Positions 1 to 5,477 of a stretch of DNA of 6,118 nucleotides are shown here, piece by piece. Both the position numbers and the translations under genes were made by a program. Source of the stretch: Bacteroidia bacterium. GTDB taxonomy: Bacteria > Bacteroidota > Bacteroidia > JABEUT01. The number at the start of each line of letters is the position of its first letter. Position 1 is the first letter of the stretch. The stretch spans positions 1 through 6,118 of the forward strand of contig JABEUT010000322.1 of assembly GCA_013044305.1 (NCBI GenBank). Direction: 5' to 3'. The notes below the pieces were generated by a model. It saw only the letters and a program-made list of their open reading frames with translations. It did not search any database and had not been told where the DNA came from.

Positions 1-1875
1 CAGAGCGCCACCACGCTTCATTTGCCTTCCTCCGCCTTCTTTGTAGGGTCGCAGCCGCCTACCATTGCCGCCAATATAAATCAAAATGGTAATGAATCAG
101 GATTGCAGAATCAAATCAACGGAGCGGGTAGCCAGACAGCAAATGGCACCAATGACGCAGCAAACGGAAACGAGGCCGGCGGTTCGCAGGTTCAGGCAAA
201 CAGCAGTGGTACGCAATCACCAAATAACAGCGCCGCAAGTAACAATACCTCAAATACCCAAAACCCGAATGGAGCCAACAACAACCAACCGGCAGGTAAC
301 GGGGCGGTTGCCGCAAACAACCAGAATACACAAACCACAAGCGTCAATACGCAGGTTCAGGAGAACAGCAACGGCACACAGGCTTCCAGCAACGGCGCCG
401 TTACCAATGCTTCAAATGCCAGCCAGAACCCGCAAGGGGCTAACAGCAACAAGGCTACAGCCACTGGCGGGGTTGCAGCAAACAATCAGGACGCACAAAC
501 AACTGGCGGCAACCTGCACCTGAATAACAACGCGCAAGAAAATGCCAATAACAATCAGGCCTCCGGCAACATTACAGCCACGGGAGGCGGAGCCAATGAA
601 CAGAACAGGCAAAATAACATCAGCGACGCTGCTGCCAATAACAATTCTGCAGTAAACGTCAATTCAGGCGCTGGCGCCAATACTGTTGCGAACGGTAACG
701 CAGAGGACAACACGGGAAGCAACCCAACCACGGCTTCCTTGTCCGCAGACGTATTCGGCGAGTTGCGCTCTTCGCCTTATTCAGCGGCAAAACCGATTCC
801 TGTTGATGCCCCATTGCCTTCCGGTCTCATCTATAAAGTTCAGGTCGGGGCGTTCCGCAACCCGATTCCGCAAAATCTTTTTAAGGGATTGAATCCTATT
901 TCTGGAGAGAGAACGGCATCGGGGCTTACCCGCTACACTGCAGGCCTGTTCAAGGAATACAACGGCGCCAGAGATGCGCAGGATAAGATTCATCAACTGG
1001 GTTACCGCGATGCCTTTGTGGTGGCTTTCCTCAACGGCAGGCGCATACCGCTTAACCAGGCAGGTGGTCAGGCAGCGAACGGAGGCAGTCAAATTGCAGC
1101 AGAGAACACTCCGCCTGTCCATAACAATGCCATTGAAAATACCGGCGCAGGCGGAACAACGCCCGATGCTGCAGCTGCAATCTCTGTAAAATCTGTACAA
1201 GGCTTGTTTTACACAGTTCAGGTGGGAGCATTCCAGCACAAGGTACCTGCTGCAAGGCTGTACCATCTTGCGCCATTGTTTTCATACTTTACGCCTAACG
1301 GATTTATACGATACAACTGCGGAATATACAGCAGCGCGACAAAGGCCGCTGACGCCAGACAATCCATCATCAGCCGCACCCCGGCTAAGGACGCCTTTGT
1401 AGTGGCATATTATAACGGCGACCGCATAGACATTGCTAAGGCAGGCGAATTATTAAGCAAAGGTTCGGCCGCAGTACCGCAAAATACAGATCTCGACCGT
1501 ATGCCCTTGAGTAACACAAATAACAATGCTAATAATACCGTAAAGGCTGAAAATACGACGGCGGCGGCAATAACTCCTGCCCCGAACGACAGCTCCGGCA
1601 AGGTAGTTTTTAAAGTTCAGGTTGGAGCATATTCCGGACAAATACCTGTTGATATGGCAAATAACCTTCTTAAAATATCCGGACAGGGGCTGCAGACGCA
1701 TAAGGAAAACAACGGCGTAACCACCTATACGCTCGGTAGCTATGCTGATTATACTTCTGCCAGCATGCTGAAACAGGAACTCATCAAGGGTGGTTTTCCG
1801 CAGTCTTTCATCGTTGCCTATTCCGGTGAGAAAAGGATAAGCCTGAAGGAAGCCCAGCTGATAATGAATAAATAG
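1..1875 (+). CDS. Triple SPOR-domain protein with long Asn-rich linker (5' end missing)
   Basis: The frame is open from base 1 to the TAG at 1873-1875 (624 codons seen). A TTG at 22 is a possible internal start, but no start is convincing and the open frame reaches the edge, so I read it as the C-terminal part of a longer protein. Residues 15-251 are low complexity, about 25% Asn, with no Phe, Trp or Tyr and only one Lys and one Arg. Three SPOR-like domains follow at about residues 275-354, 401-485 and 535-624. Each opens with a (F/Y)xVQVGA(F/Y) strand and ends with a (D/Q)(A/S)F(I/V)VA(F/Y) strand and an RI pair; the first two also share NG just before RI. Linkers of about 46-49 residues separate them. 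SPOR domains generally bind glycan strands of peptidoglycan lacking stem peptides, often at division sites. A periplasmic, wall-associated role is therefore inferred; no enzymatic domain is visible. The missing N-terminus may carry an export signal and further domains. Confidence 0.88.
   Translation, partial: QSATTLHLPSSAFFVGSQPPTIAANINQNGNESGLQNQINGAGSQTANGTNDAANGNEAGGSQVQANSSGTQSPNNSAASNNTSNTQNPNGANNNQPAGNGAVAANNQNTQTTSVNTQVQENSNGTQASSNGAVTNASNASQNPQGANSNKATATGGVAANNQDAQTTGGNLHLNNNAQENANNNQASGNITATGGGANEQNRQNNISDAAANNNSAVNVNSGAGANTVANGNAEDNTGSNPTTASLSADVFGELRSSPYSAAKPIPVDAPLPSGLIYKVQVGAFRNPIPQNLFKGLNPISGERTASGLTRYTAGLFKEYNGARDAQDKIHQLGYRDAFVVAFLNGRRIPLNQAGGQAANGGSQIAAENTPPVHNNAIENTGAGGTTPDAAAAISVKSVQGLFYTVQVGAFQHKVPAARLYHLAPLFSYFTPNGFIRYNCGIYSSATKAADARQSIISRTPAKDAFVVAYYNGDRIDIAKAGELLSKGSAAVPQNTDLDRMPLSNTNNNANNTVKAENTTAAAITPAPNDSSGKVVFKVQVGAYSGQIPVDMANNLLKISGQGLQTHKENNGVTTYTLGSYADYTSASMLKQELIKGGFPQSFIVAYSGEKRISLKEAQLIMNK
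187..621 (+). repeat. Degenerate in-frame repeat, about 2.5 units of 165-177 bases
   Basis: This lies inside the Asn-rich part of the SPOR gene. Unit 1 (187-351) and unit 2 (352-528) align at a constant 165-base offset at three separate anchors: QVQ(A/E)N at 187/352, NP(N/Q)GAN at 262/427, and VAANNQ at 307/472. At the DNA level, 307-339 and 472-504 match at 26 of 33 bases. A partial third unit starts at 529 with a 177-base offset: E at 361/538 and QAS at 379/556. Unit 2 is thus about four codons longer, near its LHL motif. Both lengths are multiples of three, so the reading frame is kept. The pattern indicates old tandem duplication followed by divergence. The right-hand limit is approximate. 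Confidence 0.72.
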
Positions 1876-1901
1876 CAGCGTGCATTTTGATTTTGCCGCT
1901 G
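1876..1901. terminator. Possible hairpin in the convergent gap
   Basis: CAGCG at 1876-1880, directly after the SPOR stop codon, pairs with CGCTG at 1897-1901. Inside, after a one-base T bulge, GCA (1882-1884) pairs with TGC (1894-1896) around a nine-base T-rich loop. The hairpin sits in the 46-base gap between two convergent genes, where a shared terminator would be expected. On the minus strand it is followed by a moderately T-rich stretch; on the plus strand there is no T tract. It is therefore a weak candidate, more plausible for the glycosyltransferase transcript than for the SPOR gene. Confidence 0.3.
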
Positions 1902-1921
1902 AAAGTAAGCGCCACAAGGAG

Positions 1922-2974
1922 TTATTTCACTTCACCTCCCGAAAAATCCGAGCCCTTCAGCTGCGAAAACAGTCGTTTACCTTCTATAAAATATTTCCAG
2001 ACAATACTTTTGCGGTAAACGCATGAAATATCAGCATTAAAAACCTGCCCCTGTACAGCGTTCCGTTTTGCAAGGGTTTTGGAAATGCTTTTATAAAAAT
2101 AAAAATGCGCCTTTGCAATGGCGGCAGTATCGTTCAGGTTACCGCAAATAAGGAAGCGGAAAGCCGCCAATCCGTCAAGTATAAGGCGCAGGAATAGTTT
2201 ACGCTTCATACCTTTTGCCGGATGGTTCTTGGTGAGTATAATTAGATTGTTCCTGAAATTCAGATAGGTTTTGAAAGGATTTGATTTGGGCAGCATCCCT
2301 CCTCCGAAATGCCGTACTTCGGAATCTGGACAGTACATAATTTTGTATCCTTTCAGTTTCATCCTCCAGCAAAGGTCAATCTCTTCCTGGTGTGAAAAAA
2401 GGTCTTCGTCGAACCCGCCTAATTCATGGAACACTTCCGCCCTTACGAACAGACTTGCCCCGCTTGCCCAAAAAATTTCGGTGCTTCTGTTATATTGTCC
2501 GCGGTCTTCCTCTATGGTATCGAAGATCCTTCCCCTGCAGAACGGGTAACCCAGCCTGTCGATAAAGCCGCCTGCGGCGCCTGCATATTCAAAGAGAGCA
2601 GGCTGGCTGTAAGACTTTATTTTTGGTTGAACGGCGGCCACATCCTTATTCCTGTCAAGTACATCTAAAGCGGGCGGCAGCCAGCCCGGCGTTACTTCAA
2701 TATCGGAGTTAAGCAATACATAATATTCGTAACTTATGTGCCGGAGCGCGGTGTTATAGCCTTCGGCAAAACCTCCGTTCCTTGGGTTCTGAATAATCCG
2801 GATTGCCGGATAATTTTTTTTGAGGAATGCTACAGAATCGTCGCCGGAGGCATTATCGGCTACAATGATATCGGCAAAGGTTTCATTGTGCAGAGCAACA
2901 TAGGGCAGGTACTTTTCGAGCAGGGCCCTGCCGTTCCAGTTCAGTATTACAATTGCTATGCGCGCCTTAGCCAC
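1922..2974 (-). CDS. Family 2 glycosyltransferase, rhamnosyltransferase (WbbL)-like
   Basis: This 350-residue protein has a GT-A fold of the GT2 type that transfers a sugar from a nucleotide-sugar donor to a glycan acceptor on the cytoplasmic face of the membrane. The visible motifs are the first strand ending LNWNG (residues 11-15), DNAS (40-43, nucleotide binding), LNSD (88-91, the DxD-equivalent metal site), and GGFDE followed by HQEEIDLCWR (186-204, the acceptor/catalytic region). RHFGG lies at 221-225. A basic and hydrophobic stretch at about 256-278 may associate with the membrane. The start is GTG: an in-frame TAA at 2981-2983, three codons upstream, rules out a longer protein, and starting later would cut into the first strand. 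Related proteins add rhamnose or other sugars to O-antigen, capsule or exopolysaccharide; the donor and acceptor here cannot be told from sequence. No other glycan genes are in the window. Confidence 0.93.
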   Translation of the reverse strand: MAKARIAIVILNWNGRALLEKYLPYVALHNETFADIIVADNASGDDSVAFLKKNYPAIRIIQNPRNGGFAEGYNTALRHISYEYYVLLNSDIEVTPGWLPPALDVLDRNKDVAAVQPKIKSYSQPALFEYAGAAGGFIDRLGYPFCRGRIFDTIEEDRGQYNRSTEIFWASGASLFVRAEVFHELGGFDEDLFSHQEEIDLCWRMKLKGYKIMYCPDSEVRHFGGGMLPKSNPFKTYLNFRNNLIILTKNHPAKGMKRKLFLRLILDGLAAFRFLICGNLNDTAAIAKAHFYFYKSISKTLAKRNAVQGQVFNADISCVYRKSIVWKYFIEGKRLFSQLKGSDFSGGEVK

Positions 2975-2994
2975 TTTGATTTACGATTTGTTTT

Positions 2995-3039
2995 ACTCCG
3001 CTAAAATGCCTTGACGGGATAAAAATCTCTGTCCGGAGT
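2995..3039 (-). other. Inverted repeat in the glycosyltransferase leader
   Basis: ACTCCG at 2995-3000 and CGGAGT at 3034-3039 form a perfect 6-base inverted repeat with a 33-base spacer. It lies between the predicted promoter and the GTG start, so it would be in the 5' leader of the transcript. The long spacer makes a stable stem uncertain. No riboswitch family is recognisable. It could be chance, or part of a leader fold or of a weak terminator for the upstream gene. Confidence 0.22.
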
Positions 3040-3048
3040 TTATTCAGG

Positions 3049-3056
3049 CAAAGGTA
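3049..3056 (-). promoter_or_regulatory. Bacteroidota -7 box TACCTTTG ahead of the glycosyltransferase
   Basis: The minus strand reads TACCTTTG, a perfect fit to the Bacteroidota consensus TAnnTTTG. It lies in the 102-base gap after the GWxTD gene, and 74 bases separate it from the GTG start. I see no clear TTTG at the -33 position. It suggests the glycosyltransferase can be transcribed independently of the upstream GWxTD gene, with a leader of roughly 65-70 bases. Confidence 0.5.
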
Positions 3057-3076
3057 AACTAATAAAAGAATTGTAA

Positions 3077-4564
3077 TCAGTGGGGGTTGCTGAACTGGTC
3101 CTGCGTGAACTCGCCGAAGGGGTCTGGTGTTGAGTTGTTATCAATATCGCCTTCGCTCGATCTGCCATATTCGCTGCGGCTTTGCAGTATCTGCTGCCAG
3201 CGGCGGTTCTGTATCTCACCCATGGCATTGGAGTATAGTAACAGGTAATTGTTGGTAACCAGATCGGGATCGTAAAAAACGAATTTTCTATCCGTTTCGC
3301 CGTCACTCAACTGGTAATACTCCCATATTTCATATGGGTAGGTGTTCGGGTTCATATCCGATCTAAACCTCTGATTCGGGGCTCCGTATTTCAGATACAC
3401 CCTGCCTCGGTCGGTTTGGAAACCCTTTGTGTTCATTGCTCTGTATTCCTTATTTACATCCTGTACTTTGGCATAATAGTTCCTCCATGCCTGCCCGGGA
3501 TCGTTTGGATATCGGTTTTGCCAGAAATTATAGAAAAACTGTTTCAGAAGCTCTATTCCGAGTTTTTGCGTGTCAAGATTATTTATAAAACCCTGCTCTT
3601 CCACATTCGATATGGGGAGGAGGAACTTTACAAACCAGAAGACAGAGTCCGGGGAAGTGAATTTTTGAACAAAGGTGCTGGAAGTATTAACCTGGGCAAG
3701 GGTTTGCAAATTCAGGTCCATGGATTTGTTGTGCCTGATAAAAGGGAATGACCGCATGGCCCTTAAATTGTTCTTATTGTCCAATACCTCAATTATCATC
3801 AGGTATCTTCCCGAAGGCAGGTTGGCAATGTTGAATCCGCCGATGCAGGCGGTTACCGTGTCGGCATCTTTAATGCTTATGCTGCTGAATTTATTGAGCA
3901 TGGTGTGGGTATCGTATGATTCGATGAAATATTTAAGCACAAACTTTTTATGTGCCCCCAGCACCTTTGAGGTATTGTATATTTCAGCATAAAAATCAAT
4001 CTGGTTATGGCCGTCGGGATAGTAATCGTTCACGTAAGGAATCAGTTTATATCCGTTGCGGCAATCCAACCCCGTTTCGGCCGAAGGCGAGTATGCGGCA
4101 AGGAACTCTGCATCGGAAATAGATACGCTGTCCATATCCCATCCTACCGAAACCTTCTGGCTACTGGTAATTGCTTTGCCGGCAGGGTTGTTTATATCCT
4201 GTATGGATATTTGTAAAGTGAATATTCCTTTCGGGAGCACGTACCGCTGCACATCAATAAAATCAACCGTTTTGTCGGAGTCATCCAGCCTGGGGCTATG
4301 CAAATTATAGTTGTTTGCCTCAATGATGGTATCGCCTCTCTTAAAAAACACTTTGACATTAACCTCGCCCTGCCATTTACCGGCAGAATCCTTTTTAAAG
4401 ATGAGGCTTTTTCCGCTCACATCCAAATAAGTCTCCATATAATTTTTACCCGAAGCCGTTCTGAAAGACGCCATTTTAAGGTATGCAACAATGTCATGCG
4501 TTTTGGCAATTGCACCGGCAGCGAAACACTGGAGGAAGACAGGTATAAGCAGGAATGTTCTCAT
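3077..4564 (-). CDS. Secreted GWxTD-domain protein
   Basis: The protein has 495 residues from the ATG at 4562-4564. The N-terminus is a signal peptide: MRT, a hydrophobic core through AAGA, and a likely signal peptidase I site after AIA (about residue 20). The Cys at residue 13 is preceded by FLQ and is not a good lipobox. Residues 21 to about 300 look like beta-rich extracytoplasmic sequence with no family I recognise. The C-terminal GWxTD domain spans about 340-465: FWQNRYP at 347-353, the signature GFQTDRGRVYLKYG at 381-394, YEIWEYY at 411-417, FVFYD at 428-432 and MGEIQNRRWQ at 448-457. The tail is polar and acidic. The domain is common in Bacteroidota and its molecular function is not established; export is the only safe conclusion. 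The frame stays open upstream to an ATG at 4645, but that start adds 27 residues ahead of the signal peptide and covers the predicted promoter. Confidence 0.9.
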   Translation of the reverse strand: MRTFLLIPVFLQCFAAGAIAKTHDIVAYLKMASFRTASGKNYMETYLDVSGKSLIFKKDSAGKWQGEVNVKVFFKRGDTIIEANNYNLHSPRLDDSDKTVDFIDVQRYVLPKGIFTLQISIQDINNPAGKAITSSQKVSVGWDMDSVSISDAEFLAAYSPSAETGLDCRNGYKLIPYVNDYYPDGHNQIDFYAEIYNTSKVLGAHKKFVLKYFIESYDTHTMLNKFSSISIKDADTVTACIGGFNIANLPSGRYLMIIEVLDNKNNLRAMRSFPFIRHNKSMDLNLQTLAQVNTSSTFVQKFTSPDSVFWFVKFLLPISNVEEQGFINNLDTQKLGIELLKQFFYNFWQNRYPNDPGQAWRNYYAKVQDVNKEYRAMNTKGFQTDRGRVYLKYGAPNQRFRSDMNPNTYPYEIWEYYQLSDGETDRKFVFYDPDLVTNNYLLLYSNAMGEIQNRRWQQILQSRSEYGRSSEGDIDNNSTPDPFGEFTQDQFSNPH

Positions 4565-4584
4565 GGGTAATCGAAGGTCAATTA

Positions 4585-4592
4585 CAAAGTTA
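4585..4592 (-). promoter_or_regulatory. Bacteroidota -7 box TAACTTTG for the GWxTD gene
   Basis: The minus strand reads TAACTTTG, a perfect TAnnTTTG, with exactly 20 bases between it and the ATG at 4564. A TTTA begins 18 bases upstream of it on the same strand and may be a degenerate -33 element (consensus TTTG). The expected transcript would have a leader of about 12-15 bases. The position also supports the ATG at 4564, because the longer alternative start would lie upstream of the promoter. Confidence 0.6.
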
Positions 4593-4644
4593 CTAAAAAA
4601 GCGCGATAAAGGCACTTTTCTATGCCGCACAGGCTCAATATTCA

Positions 4645-4652
4645 TATTTTTG
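4645..4652 (+). promoter_or_regulatory. Bacteroidota -7 box TATTTTTG for the dehydrogenase-exonuclease pair
   Basis: TATTTTTG is a perfect TAnnTTTG, with exactly 20 bases between it and the ATG at 4673. No good -33 TTTG is visible; a TTTT lies near 4616, somewhat too far upstream. The box lies inside the longer open frame that begins at 4622, which argues for the start at 4673. It mirrors the box serving the divergent gene. Confidence 0.57.
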
Positions 4653-4672
4653 CCTTAAGATATTACAGCATT

Positions 4673-5446
4673 ATGGGAAAAATAGCGTTAATAACAGGCG
4701 CCACAGCCGGTTTCGGCGAAGCCACAGCCATTCTCTTTGCAGAGAAAGGGTACCACCTAATCATAACTGGAAGAAGGCTAGAAAGGCTTTCGTCCATCCG
4801 TAAACAAATTGAAAAAAAATATGGCGTAAGGGTTATGAGTTTGAACTTTGACGTTCGCAACCTTTCACAAACGCGCAAGCAGCTTAGCTCCATTCCGCCT
4901 CAATGGCGAAAAATAGATGTATTGGTTAATAATGCAGGACTTGCAAGCGGCATAAGCCCCATACAGGAAGGCGACTTTGAAGATTGGGACCGGATGATTG
5001 ACACAAATATAAAAGGCCTGCTATATGTTACACGCCTGATAGCCCCCATGATGATAAAAAACAAGACAGGGCACATCATAAACATAGCCTCAATAGCCGG
5101 AAAGGAAGTATATGCCAACGGCAACGTGTATTGCGCTACCAAGTTTGCGGTAAACGCCCTTACAAAAGCCATGAGAATAGACATGCTACCTTATGGGATA
5201 AAGGCAACAAGCATTTGCCCGGGGATGGCAGAAACGGAGTTTTCGATAGTTCGTTACCATGGCGATAAGGAAAAAGCCAAAGCCGTGTACAAAGGCTTTC
5301 AGCCCCTGAAAGCGGACGACATCGCCAACGCCGTATATTATGCCGTTTCGCAACCCGCCCATGTGAATATAAGTGAAATTGTTATTCTGCCTACGGCGCA
5401 GGCCAATGCTGGAACTGTGTTAAGAGCCGTGAACAAAAAACGATAA
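4673..5446 (+). CDS. Short-chain dehydrogenase/reductase, YdfG-like
   Basis: This is a 257-residue classical SDR with a complete catalytic set. The Rossmann motif TGATAGFG is at residues 8-15. RR at 34-35 at the end of the second strand suggests NADP(H) preference. D60-V61 contacts adenine, and NNAG is at 86-89. The tetrad is N112, S140, Y153 and K157 (YCATK), followed by PGMAETEF at 183-190. The C-terminal part, with an AHVNI segment near 229-233, resembles E. coli YdfG, which oxidises 3-hydroxy acids and L-allo-threonine/serine, so a cytoplasmic NADP-dependent 3-hydroxy acid dehydrogenase is the best guess. Substrate remains inference. The start at 4673 places the first strand at residue 4, the usual spacing; the in-frame ATG at 4622 would add 17 residues and run through the promoter. 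It diverges from the GWxTD gene and is followed 31 bases later by the exonuclease gene. Confidence 0.94.
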   Translation: MGKIALITGATAGFGEATAILFAEKGYHLIITGRRLERLSSIRKQIEKKYGVRVMSLNFDVRNLSQTRKQLSSIPPQWRKIDVLVNNAGLASGISPIQEGDFEDWDRMIDTNIKGLLYVTRLIAPMMIKNKTGHIINIASIAGKEVYANGNVYCATKFAVNALTKAMRIDMLPYGIKATSICPGMAETEFSIVRYHGDKEKAKAVYKGFQPLKADDIANAVYYAVSQPAHVNISEIVILPTAQANAGTVLRAVNKKR

Positions 5447-5477
5447 GCTGCCTCCGGCTGCAAACCGATTCGCTATT

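Noticed and set aside
86..523. A 145-codon open frame (+2) overlapping the Asn-rich linker
   Set aside because: It is rich in Arg, Thr and Gln because it reads the AAC/CAG-rich repeat in another frame. It has no domain, and the in-frame SPOR gene explains the region.
187..621. A CRISPR array or intergenic tandem repeat
   Set aside because: The repeats are degenerate, in frame, multiples of three, directly adjoining without spacers, and lie within one open reading frame.
781..1266. A 161-codon antisense open frame opposite SPOR domains 1 and 2
   Set aside because: The composition is Cys- and Arg-rich without any motif. It lies fully antisense to a well-supported gene and has no TAnnTTTG ahead of it that I noticed.
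1453..1917. A 154-codon antisense open frame opposite SPOR domain 3
   Set aside because: It is a shadow of the SPOR gene; no signal peptide, domain or repeat is recognisable.
4525..4564. Lipoprotein signal for the GWxTD protein (Cys at residue 13)
   Set aside because: The residues before Cys are FLQ, and Gln at -1 does not fit a lipobox. The hydrophobic core continues past the Cys to an AIA cleavage site.
5447..5477. A terminator or promoter between the dehydrogenase and the exonuclease
   Set aside because: Only a three-base GCC/GGC stem is visible, with no T tract and no TAnnTTTG in the 31 bases.
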